Below, piece by piece: positions 1 through 5,157 of a stretch of DNA of 12,563 nt (the stretch's first letter is position 1; every line of letters starts with the position of its first letter). A program made the position numbers and the translations under genes. Source of the stretch: Fimenecus stercoravium. Lineage in GTDB: Bacteria > Bacillota > Clostridia > Oscillospirales > Acutalibacteraceae. The notes below the pieces were generated by a model. The model was not told the DNA's origin and made no database searches. It saw only the letters and a program-made list of their open reading frames with translations. Location of the stretch: positions 1 to 12,563 of the forward strand of contig DVIC01000043.1 in the NCBI GenBank assembly GCA_018711545.1. Direction: 5' to 3'.

Positions 1-257
1 GTGCAGGCGGATTTCACACAAAGCAGCGATTGCGCTGAAACTTGATGCCCTATCTTGTAGGGGCGGGTCTCTGCGCCCGCCCGCAAGAAAGTCGGATTTT
101 GGAATCGGTTACGGCGAAAAACAGAATTACGGTGTCATAACAGACACAAGCTGTTTTCATTCCGCACCCTGCTCGGGCGGGCGCAGAGACCCGCCCCTAC
201 GACTACAGATTTTTCGTTTTCAGCGCAGCCGCGGTAATGCGTGAAACCCGCCTGCAC
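1..257 (+). repeat. Composite nested inverted repeat, copy A
   Basis: This gene-free stretch is a two-layer inverted repeat. The outer arms, 1-40 and 218-257, match in 32 of 40 positions when one is reverse-complemented; both begin or end with GTGCAGGCGG/CCGCCTGCAC. Inside them sits a 144-bp GTAG-ended element (57-200). Copy B (4246-4505) has the same order. The left edge is cut by the window start, so a flanking heptamer array on the left, if any, is not visible. I see no ORF with coding character. It could be a non-autonomous mobile element or a structured RNA-forming repeat. Confidence 0.85.
57..200 (+). repeat. REPIN-like 144-bp element, copy A
   Basis: The terminal 27 bases, 57-83 and 174-200, are perfect reverse complements. 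Each end is GTAG followed by a 7-bp stem, GGGCGGG (61-67) and CCCGCCC (76-82), with an 8-base loop. GTAG at the foot of a GC-rich hairpin is the signature of REP sequences recognised by RAYT transposases in enterobacteria, and two inverted REPs form a REPIN/BIME. The core of about 90 bp (84-173) is not palindromic, so the element has an orientation. It is shared with copies B, C and D, including a conserved stretch around CATAACAGACACAAG (136-150). Confidence 0.85.
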
Positions 258-261
258 CACA

Positions 262-296
262 TCTGAAGTCTAATTTCTAACGTCTGACATCTGATT
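262..296 (-). repeat. Heptamer array (5 units)
   Basis: Five consecutive 7-bp units, read on this strand as TCTGAAG, TCTAATT, TCTAACG, TCTGACA, TCTGATT. On the minus strand each becomes a degenerate form of AGAYGTT. The array directly follows the right outer arm of copy A and is inverted relative to arrays left of other elements, so the heptamers form a third inverted layer. Confidence 0.8.
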
Positions 297-301
297 GGAG
301 C

Positions 302-362
302 CCCGCCCCTACGGGGTTCAGCAAAATTTGAATTGTTTTCGCAGCCGAAAGGCTCTGCAAAC
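302..362 (-). repeat. 61-bp dispersed repeat, copy 1
   Basis: This segment aligns without gaps to 4546-4606 and differs at only a handful of positions. It starts with a half REP (CCCGCCCCTAC, i.e. GTAGGGGCGGG on the minus strand). It ends in a small hairpin, AGCC-GAAA-GGCT (343-354), with a GNRA-type loop. Both copies lie between two heptamer arrays, so it is a single-ended version of the composite repeat rather than an independent family. Confidence 0.75.
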
Positions 363-394
363 GAATGGGTTTGATGAAATACTCCTGCATGCGC

Positions 395-429
395 TCTGAC
401 CTCTGACCGCTGAAGTCTGAATTCTGAAA
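395..429 (-). repeat. Heptamer array (5 units)
   Basis: Units are TCTGACC, TCTGACC, GCTGAAG, TCTGAAT, TCTGAAA. They are in strict 7-bp phase and in the same orientation as 262-296. From here to the promoter at 505 I see no other feature except a weak hairpin, CCGCC (463-467) with GGCGG (491-495) followed by CTTTTTT. This could be a remnant terminator from beyond the window. Confidence 0.7.
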
Positions 430-504
430 ACGCCCGACGCTTTTGCTAAAACCCGACAGAATCCGCCGCACCCGTTCAACTTCCCTGTTTGGCGGCTTTT
501 TTGG

Positions 505-533
505 TTTACAAATCGGCTATTTCGTGGTATGCT
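505..533 (+). promoter_or_regulatory. Sigma-A-type promoter of the radical SAM gene
   Basis: The -35 hexamer TTTACA (505-510) and -10 hexamer TATGCT (528-533) are separated by exactly 17 bases, next to an AT-rich stretch that contrasts with the surrounding G+C-rich DNA. Transcription would begin near 540, leaving a leader of about 65 bases before the start codon at 607. It is the clearest promoter in the window. Confidence 0.65.
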
Positions 534-566
534 AAAAATGAACTGTTAAGGTAAACGTTTTCTCAA

Positions 567-598
567 CGCCGCGCATGACACCCGCCGCGGCGAAAGGA
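567..598 (+). promoter_or_regulatory. Leader hairpin abutting the Shine-Dalgarno
   Basis: CGCCGCG (567-573) pairs with CGCGGCG (586-592). The 3' foot touches the ribosome binding site AAAGGA (593-598). The site has ideal spacing (8 bases) to ATG at 607, whereas an in-frame ATG at 598 overlaps it and has none; this decides the start. A stem so close to the site could modulate ribosome access, but I have no comparative evidence for that. Confidence 0.45.
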
Positions 599-606
599 TG
601 GATTTT

Positions 607-2199
607 ATGGGCAAATCACACAAGGTGCAGCGCGCCGCCATTGCAGTCGCGCTCGACGGAATTCTCAAGTATGTTTACAAGGACCCCTACCCGAACCTTG
701 TCAAGCTCGCCGACCGCGTCGGTGCGCTGTTCGGCGGGATCTTCCCCTCGGAAAACTTCAAAAAGATGAAGGCCGCCGCCGCAGACCCCGACAACGTTTG
801 GACGCAGTATGCGGTGAGCCTCCTGCGCGACGTTGACCCGCGCGTGGCGCGGCAGATGCTGCTTTCTCTCGGCGTGGACGCCGGCCTTTACGGCACCAAG
901 ACGGTCCGCGCGCTTCGCGAAGAGCTGCACTGCAACGTGCCGTTCATCATCCTGTTCGACCCGACAAGCGCCTGCAACCTCAAGTGCAAGGGCTGCTGGG
1001 CGGCGGAGTACGGCCACAAATTGAGCCTTACGAACGAGGAGATGCAGTCCATCGTCTCGCAGGGCAAAGAGATGGGCACGCATTTTTATATGCTCACGGG
1101 CGGCGAACCGCTCATCCGCAAAAATGACATCGTGGAGCTTGCGCGCCGAAACCGCGACTGCACCTTTGTCATTTACACAAATGCCACGCTCGTGGACCAG
1201 AAATTCTGCGAGGACATGAACGAGTGCGGCAACATAAGCTTGGCGCTGAGCCTGGAGGGCTCGGAGGAATCCAACGACTGGCGGCGCGGCGAGGGCGCAT
1301 ATAAGCACACGCTTGCGGCGATGGAGCTTTTGCAGAAAAACAAGTGCCTGTTCGGCATTTCGGTCTGCTATACGCGCAAAAACGTAGACCAGGTCACAAG
1401 CGACGAATTTATTGACATGGTGCTCGAAAAGGGCGTGAAATACGCGCTCTATTTCAACTACATGCCCGTTGGGCACGATGCGGATCCCGCACTCATCCCC
1501 ACCCCCGCCCAGCGCGAATACATGTACGGCTGGATGAAACGCATCCGCAACTCGAAAACCGGCAAGCCTTTGTTTGTCATGGACTTCCAGGATGACGGCG
1601 AATACGTCGGCGGGTGCATCGCGGGCGGGCGCAACTATTTCCACATCAATTCCGCAGGCGACATTGAGCCGTGCGTGTTCATCCACTATTCCGATGCGAA
1701 CATCCGCACGCACACGCTCAAAGAGGCGCTCAAGTCCCCGCTGTTCATGGAATACTACCACAACCAGCCCTTTAACGACAACCATCTGCGCCCCTGCCCC
1801 CTGCTTGAAAACCCGGAGCGGCTGCGCGAGATGGTGAAGCGCAGCGGCGCGAAGAGCTCGGATCTTCTGCACGCCGAGGACGTAGACACGCTTTGCGACA
1901 AGTGCGTGGCGTTTGCGCGCGAATGGGCGCCCGAAGCCCGGCGCATTTGGGACAGCACCCCGCACCGCGACACGCATACGCAGTATTACCGCGACACGCC
2001 GGAGGGCAAAGCGGCAGCGGCAAAGGCGGCGGAGCAAAACGCCGACACCCCCGACAAAGCCGGTGAAGCGTGCGCCGCGCCGGCCGCGCAAGATGTTCCG
2101 GCAGGCTGTGCGCACTGCGCCGCAGCGGCACAGTGCAAGGCTGCACAAAATGCGGACGCGCCGGCGGATGCGGAAGGCGCACGGGAAAAGGGCGTGTGA
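607..2199 (+). CDS. Radical SAM protein with SPASM-like C-terminal cysteines
   Basis: A 530-residue protein. The radical SAM cluster motif CxxxCxxC is at C123, C127 and C130, within SACNLKCKGCWA. The SAM-binding GGEP follows at 165-168. A partial-barrel pattern continues to about residue 320. A second cysteine set, C337, C356, C397 and C430xxC433, includes the GG-C-IAGG...INSAGDIEPC context typical of SPASM/Twitch auxiliary Fe-S domains. Such enzymes use a [4Fe-4S] cluster to cleave S-adenosylmethionine and start radical chemistry; the auxiliary clusters often serve peptide or protein maturation. The substrate cannot be read from sequence, and no precursor peptide gene is adjacent. The N-terminal 110 residues are extra to the barrel. 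The last 65 or so residues are Ala-rich and low complexity with four more cysteines (C489, C501, C504, C510). It has its own promoter and terminator and is the only plus-strand gene, so it is probably monocistronic. Confidence 0.88.
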   Translation: MGKSHKVQRAAIAVALDGILKYVYKDPYPNLVKLADRVGALFGGIFPSENFKKMKAAAADPDNVWTQYAVSLLRDVDPRVARQMLLSLGVDAGLYGTKTVRALREELHCNVPFIILFDPTSACNLKCKGCWAAEYGHKLSLTNEEMQSIVSQGKEMGTHFYMLTGGEPLIRKNDIVELARRNRDCTFVIYTNATLVDQKFCEDMNECGNISLALSLEGSEESNDWRRGEGAYKHTLAAMELLQKNKCLFGISVCYTRKNVDQVTSDEFIDMVLEKGVKYALYFNYMPVGHDADPALIPTPAQREYMYGWMKRIRNSKTGKPLFVMDFQDDGEYVGGCIAGGRNYFHINSAGDIEPCVFIHYSDANIRTHTLKEALKSPLFMEYYHNQPFNDNHLRPCPLLENPERLREMVKRSGAKSSDLLHAEDVDTLCDKCVAFAREWAPEARRIWDSTPHRDTHTQYYRDTPEGKAAAAKAAEQNADTPDKAGEACAAPAAQDVPAGCAHCAAAAQCKAAQNADAPADAEGAREKGV

Positions 2200-2249
2200 G
2201 GCGATGCCGAAAAAGCGGGTTTCAAGGAAAACGCAGTAAAAAAGAAAGA

Positions 2250-2284
2250 CGGTTCTGTGTCGTGCACGACACAGGACCGCTTTT
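2250..2284 (+). terminator. Rho-independent terminator of the radical SAM gene
   Basis: GGTTCTGTGTCG (2251-2262) and CGACACAGGACC (2267-2278) pair along 12 bp with one G-U. An extra C2250-G2279 pair lies at the base and the loop is TGCA. GCTTTT follows. It lies 50 bases after the stop codon. Confidence 0.88.
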
Positions 2285-2363
2285 ATGCTGTGTGGGCATC
2301 CGCAAGTAAAGCAAAAGCTGCGCGCCGAACGGCTACACGAAAGCTGACCGTCCATTGCTTATC

Positions 2364-2393
2364 GTAGGGACAGCCCTTGGGGCTGTCCGTTTT
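2364..2393 (+). repeat. Second-family GTAG hairpin (REP2), also terminator-like
   Basis: GTAG (2364-2367) is followed by a perfect 9-bp stem, GGACAGCCC (2368-2376) and GGGCTGTCC (2380-2388), with loop TTG, then GTTTT. The same sequence recurs with decay at 3960-3984 and 12274-12298, each time just left of a heptamer array. This is therefore a dispersed repeat. This copy would also work as a backup terminator for the radical SAM gene. Confidence 0.75.
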
Positions 2394-2535
2394 AGAGTTT
2401 GGATATTAGACGTTAGATGTGAGACGTGGGGTTGGTAAGTTTGCAGCAAAGCCGTGTATTTATGTAACCTTTCGGGCTTTAGAAACCTTCCTGCACCGTC
2501 TCTGCCCTCTGCCCTCTGATTTCTGATTTCTGCAC
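2394..2535 (+). repeat. Heptamer arrays flanking degenerate inverted arms
   Basis: Five heptamers (AGAGTTT, GGATATT, AGACGTT, AGATGTG, AGACGTG) fill 2394-2428. Five inverted heptamers (TCTGCCC twice, TCTGATT twice, TCTGCAC) fill 2501-2535. Between them are decayed outer arms: the left contains GGTAAGTTTGCAGCAAAGCC and the right, on the opposite strand, GGTGCAGGAAGGTTTC. No inner GTAGGGGCGGG element is present, so this is a composite lacking its centre. No gene lies in 2200-2599. Confidence 0.7.
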
Positions 2536-2599
2536 AGGGACAGGGAAAGACACAGAACCCTCCCCTGTCTTACGCGCGGGATCAGGAAGATGCAAACCA

Positions 2600-2998
2600 T
2601 CAAGGTTCTTTCCAAAAACCACCCTTGTGAAAATTTTCATTTCCAAGCGGCTTCGCCGTTAGACGGAACAGAACACAGCCGTCCGGACAGACGATCGTTT
2701 TACTGTATTTGCCGTCTCCGCCCAGATTCTCCAAATCCCCGCCGCTTCGGATCGCTTCCATCAGCGGGAACAAAAGCATCATCGTTTTGGAACAGATCCC
2801 AAAACCGTCTTGATTGACGGGACAGCCATAGGTACATGTATATGTATCCCCTGCCTCTTCCCCGTTGCGGCAATATCTTTCCGTATGGTCGCCCCGCAAA
2901 AAACCGATCACTTCGACGTTAAATTCATATTCCTGTCGTACCGTTTTTTCATACCGTTCTTTACCCCTTTCGCCTTTTATTCTGCGCACTTTCCGCAT
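2600..2998 (-). CDS. TIGR04076-family-like small protein
   Basis: A 132-residue ORF from ATG at 2998. From residue 24 on it shows an EYEFNVEVIG strand, a C-x-NGEEAGD segment, a GFGIC turn, a run with LFPL and SGGDL, and CPDGCVLFRL near the end. I recognise this order from the TIGR04076 family, small cysteine-containing proteins of unknown function common in Clostridia. No catalytic role is established. The first 20 residues are very basic and may not belong: no convincing ribosome binding site precedes ATG 2998, and in-frame starts further in are also poorly supported. Base composition is visibly more AT-rich than its neighbours. Its start is only 22 bases beyond the mrp terminator, so it needs read-through or a promoter I cannot see. 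It could be a declining or recently acquired gene. Confidence 0.6.
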   Translation of the reverse strand: MRKVRRIKGERGKERYEKTVRQEYEFNVEVIGFLRGDHTERYCRNGEEAGDTYTCTYGCPVNQDGFGICSKTMMLLFPLMEAIRSGGDLENLGGDGKYSKTIVCPDGCVLFRLTAKPLGNENFHKGGFWKEP

Positions 2999-3020
2999 CG
3001 CGATTTTCAAAAACGGTAAA

Positions 3021-3043
3021 GGGCATGGCGCGCAGCCATGCCC
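3021..3043 (-). terminator. Terminator after mrp, possibly bidirectional
   Basis: GGGCATGGC (3021-3029) and GCCATGCCC (3035-3043) form a 9-bp stem with a 5-base loop. On the minus strand it follows the mrp stop codon by 6 bases and is followed by TTTACCGTTTTT. On the plus strand it is followed by TTGTTTTTATTT. Both readings could terminate. Confidence 0.75.
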
Positions 3044-3049
3044 TTGTTT

Positions 3050-3865
3050 TTATTTCTTTTCGATCGCGTCGAGCGCGCTCTTTAAGGCGTCCGTATCGGA
3101 AAGCTCTATCGCGCCCTTGTCGGCAAGCGAGGTGTTTTTCGGGTCGATGGGCAGCCGCGCAAGCACGGGGATCCCATAGCCGGCAGCGACGCCGTCGAGC
3201 TTGCTTTCGCCGAAAACGGCGTGCCGTTTTTTGCAGTCGGGGCATTCGAACCAGCTCATGTTCTCAATGAAGCCCAAAACGGGAATGTTCATTTCTTTCG
3301 CCATGTTGTACGCCTTTTTGACGATCAGCGTGACGAGCTCCTGCGGGGTGGTGACGACCAGAATGCCGTCGAGCGGCAGGGATTGGAACACCGTCAGCGG
3401 CACATCGCCCGTGCCGGGAGGCATATCGACGAACATGTAATCCACGTCGCCCCAGATGACCTCCTGCCAAAACTGCTGGATCATGCCGGAGATCACGGGC
3501 CCGCGCCAGATGACCGGGGCGTCCTCCTTTTCGAGCAGCAGATTGACGCTCATCACGCGGATACCGGTTTTTGTCTCCATCGGGAAAATGCCGTCGGCGC
3601 TGCCCTCGGCACGCCCGTGCAGCCCGAACATTTTGGGGATCGACGGCCCCGTTACGTCCGCATCGAGGATCGCGGTCTGGAAGCCCTGCGCTTGGGCTGC
3701 AACGGCAAGCATTGCGGTCACGGTGCTTTTGCCGACGCCGCCCTTGCCGCTGACCACGCCGATGACGTGCTTTACCGTGCTGTATTGGTTCGCGGGCAGG
3801 CGCAGGTCGCGCGCGGCGCAGTCCTGCGAGCAGGATGCGCAGTCATGGGAACAGGATTCGCTCAT
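3050..3865 (-). CDS. mrp: Mrp/NBP35-type Fe-S cluster carrier P-loop ATPase
   Basis: A 271-residue ParA/MinD-superfamily ATPase. It has the deviant Walker A SGKGGVGKST (39-48), the LDAD switch (67-70), DMPPGTGD (147-154) and the family's CPDC (C208, C211). In Mrp/NBP35/ApbC proteins this CxxC holds a bridging [4Fe-4S] cluster at the dimer interface for delivery to apo-proteins. An N-terminal cluster of four cysteines (C5, C9, C12, C16; spacing C-x3-C-x2-C-x3-C) resembles the extra ferredoxin-like site of Nbp35 more than the DUF59 domain of E. coli Mrp, which is absent. The start is secure: AAGGAG (3875-3880) lies 9 bases upstream. The nearest clear Fe-S client is the radical SAM protein next door, but the two genes converge and are not co-transcribed. 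The gene symbol follows family usage only. Confidence 0.93.
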   Translation of the reverse strand: MSESCSHDCASCSQDCAARDLRLPANQYSTVKHVIGVVSGKGGVGKSTVTAMLAVAAQAQGFQTAILDADVTGPSIPKMFGLHGRAEGSADGIFPMETKTGIRVMSVNLLLEKEDAPVIWRGPVISGMIQQFWQEVIWGDVDYMFVDMPPGTGDVPLTVFQSLPLDGILVVTTPQELVTLIVKKAYNMAKEMNIPVLGFIENMSWFECPDCKKRHAVFGESKLDGVAAGYGIPVLARLPIDPKNTSLADKGAIELSDTDALKSALDAIEKK

Positions 3866-3883
3866 GTTTCATATCTCCTTATT

Positions 3884-3925
3884 AGATGTTAGATATTAGA
3901 TGCTGGACGTTAGACGTGGGATGGG
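3884..3925 (+). repeat. Heptamer array at the mrp ribosome binding site
   Basis: Six units: AGATGTT, AGATATT, AGATGCT, GGACGTT, AGACGTG, GGATGGG. The array starts 3 bases beyond the mrp Shine-Dalgarno. On the mrp strand the second unit plus one base gives TAATAT (3893-3898), a possible -10 hexamer 28 bases from the start codon. No good -35 is visible. The sequence to 3959 looks like a decayed outer arm (GTGGGATGGGCAGGTTTTTA). Confidence 0.7.
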
Positions 3926-3959
3926 CAGGTTTTTACACAGCCGAAAATCCGCACAAATC

Positions 3960-3984
3960 GTAGGGACAGCCCTTGCGGCTGGCC
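3960..3984 (+). repeat. Second-family GTAG hairpin (REP2)
   Basis: GTAG (3960-3963) is followed by GGACAGCC and GGCTGGCC, a stem with one mismatch, with loop CTTGC. It is the same family as 2364-2388. It is followed by a heptamer array, as in the other two copies. Confidence 0.7.
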
Positions 3985-3989
3985 GCATT

Positions 3990-4024
3990 AGATTCCAGAT
4001 GTTAGACGTTAGATGTGAGACGTG
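3990..4024 (+). repeat. Heptamer array (5 units)
   Basis: AGATTCC, AGATGTT, AGACGTT, AGATGTG, AGACGTG in strict phase. It leads directly into the first 111-bp tandem unit. The last unit ends in G, shared with the start of the arm GGTGCGGG. Confidence 0.8.
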
Positions 4025-4245
4025 GTGCGGGCGGATTTCACGCATTGCTGCGGCTGCGCTGAAATGAACCGTGCACCACTGTAGGGGCGGGGCTGCATTC
4101 AGATGTCAGAAATTAGAAACCAGAGGTCAGAAGCGGTGCAGGCAAGTTTCACGCATTACTGCGGCTGCGCTGAAATGAACCGTGCACCACTGTAGGGGCG
4201 GGTCTGCATTCAGATGTCAGAAATTAGAAACCAGAGGTCAGAAGC
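4024..4245 (+). repeat. Two 111-bp tandem units of the composite repeat
   Basis: Units 4024-4134 and 4135-4245 are exactly 111 bp each and nearly identical. Each holds an outer arm, a half REP (GTAGGGGCGGG at 4081 and 4192) and a five-unit heptamer array (4101-4135 and 4212-4246). A third arm begins copy B at 4246, so the period continues into it. This looks like tandem duplication by slippage or recombination between the repeats. There is no gene in 3866-4623. Confidence 0.88.
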
Positions 4246-4505
4246 GGTGCGGGTAAGTTTTACGCATTACCGCGGCTGCGCTGAAATGAACCGTGCACCA
4301 CTGTAGGGGCGGGTTTCCACGCCCGCCCGTAAGAAAGTTGGATTTTGTAATCGACTACGGCGAATATCAGAATTACAACTTTCATAACAGACGCAAGTTC
4401 TTTTCTTTCCGTACTCTGCTCGGGCGGGCACGGAGACCCGCCCCTACGACAGAAAGCATCCACTTTTCAGCGCAGCCACGGCAATGCGTAAAACTTACCC
4501 GCACC
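4246..4505 (+). repeat. Composite nested inverted repeat, copy B
   Basis: Outer arms 4246-4286 and 4465-4505 match in 39 of 41 positions. The inner GTAG-ended element is 4303-4447, whose 27-bp ends have 3 mismatches, all in the loop; the GGGCGGG/CCCGCCC stems are intact. Both outer arms share bases that differ from copy A (GGGTAAGTTTTAC), so arms resemble each other within a copy more than between copies. Confidence 0.87.
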
Positions 4506-4508
4506 GCA

Positions 4509-4543
4509 TCTGATTTCTGACTTCTAATTTCTGAATTCTGTTC
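4509..4543 (-). repeat. Heptamer array (5 units)
   Basis: TCTGATT, TCTGACT, TCTAATT, TCTGAAT, TCTGTTC, inverted relative to the arrays left of copy B. It closes the third layer of inverted symmetry around the element. Confidence 0.78.
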
Positions 4544-4545
4544 TG

Positions 4546-4606
4546 CCCGCCCCTACAGGTTTCAGCAGAATTTTACTTGTTTTCGCAGCCGAAAGGCTCT
4601 GCAAAC
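4546..4606 (-). repeat. 61-bp dispersed repeat, copy 2
   Basis: Gap-free match to 302-362. It includes the half REP (CCCGCCCCTAC) and the AGCC-GAAA-GGCT hairpin (4587-4598). It lies between the heptamer array 4509-4543 and the one inside the 3' end of tadA. Confidence 0.75.
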
Positions 4607-4623
4607 ACGCGGTTTCAACAAAC

Positions 4624-5157
4624 TTACCTATCCTGCTTCTGCTCTCTGCTTTCTGAATTCTGAATTCTGTTTTCCCGCAATCTCTTAAAAAAGGTCGTCA
4701 GCGCTTCGGCGCATTCTTTTTCGAGCACGCCGCCCACGGCTTCGGGCTTATGCGTTAAGGGCAGGGAAAACATCGAAAACACGCTGCCCACCGCGCCGTT
4801 CTTCGGGTCGCGCGCGCCGTAGGTCACCCTTTGCAAGCGCGCGTTCACGATCGCGCCCGCGCACATCGGACAGGGCTCAAGCGTCACGAACAGCTCGCAT
4901 TCCCACAGCCGCCAGCCGCCTAAAGCCTTGCACGCGCGGTCGATCGCTTCGATCTCGGCATGGGCAAGGGCGTTTTTTTCTTTTTCCCGGCGGTTGCGCC
5001 CGACGGCGACAACCTCGCCGTTCCGCACGACGACCGCCCCGACAGGCACTTCGCCCTCGGCGGCGCTTTTCTGCGCTTCGCGCAGCGCCAGCCGCATAAA
5101 CGCTTCTGCCGCAGTACTGTCCGCAAGGACGGGGCGCGGCGCGTCAGAATTCCACAT
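4624..5157 (-). CDS. tadA: tRNA adenosine(34) deaminase TadA
   Basis: A zinc-dependent deaminase that converts the wobble adenosine of tRNA-Arg(ACG) to inosine. With ATG at 5157 the protein is 177 residues. GEVPVGAVVV is at 35-44, the zinc/proton-shuttle motif HAE at 66-68, and PCPMC at 95-99 supplies the two zinc cysteines. THKPEAVGG and the FFKRLRE end match TadA. ATG 5157 is preferred because GGAG (5168-5171) lies 10 bases upstream; an in-frame TTG at 5187 has no such site. It overlaps the protease stop by 14 bases, suggesting translational coupling. The last 14 residues (RIQNSESREQKQDR) are encoded by a heptamer array, an acquired tail beyond the usual end. Other nucleoside deaminases share the motifs, but the length and the VPVGA context favour TadA. 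Confidence 0.92.
   Translation of the reverse strand: MWNSDAPRPVLADSTAAEAFMRLALREAQKSAAEGEVPVGAVVVRNGEVVAVGRNRREKEKNALAHAEIEAIDRACKALGGWRLWECELFVTLEPCPMCAGAIVNARLQRVTYGARDPKNGAVGSVFSMFSLPLTHKPEAVGGVLEKECAEALTTFFKRLRENRIQNSESREQKQDR
4631..4672 (-). repeat. Heptamer array inside the tadA 3' end
   Basis: TCCTGCT, TCTGCTC, TCTGCTT, TCTGAAT, TCTGAAT, TCTGTTT are six units in 7-bp phase. They encode the terminal residues of TadA; the stop codon (4624-4626) is just beyond. The repeat has replaced or extended the original gene end. Confidence 0.8.

Noticed and set aside
262..296. Heptamer arrays as CRISPR repeats
   Set aside because: Units are 7 bp with no spacers and no cas genes are present, so these are tandem repeats.
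1..500. tRNA, rRNA or riboswitch in the structured non-coding stretch
   Set aside because: No tRNA arms, rRNA segments or known riboswitch core could be recognised; the structure is explained by the inverted repeats.
616..2355. Very long open frame on the minus strand, opposite the radical SAM gene
   Set aside because: It is antisense to a gene with complete catalytic motifs, is full of Arg, Ala and Val typical of a shadow frame in G+C-rich DNA, and has no family resemblance.
2538..2575. Inverted GACAGGG/CCCTGTC near the TIGR04076-like gene end as a terminator
   Set aside because: The loop is about 17 bases and no T-run follows on the minus strand.
3221..3892. Plus-strand open frame opposite mrp
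   Set aside because: Shadow frame of a well-supported gene; no ribosome binding site, and composition (His, Asp, Arg) is typical of an antisense reading.
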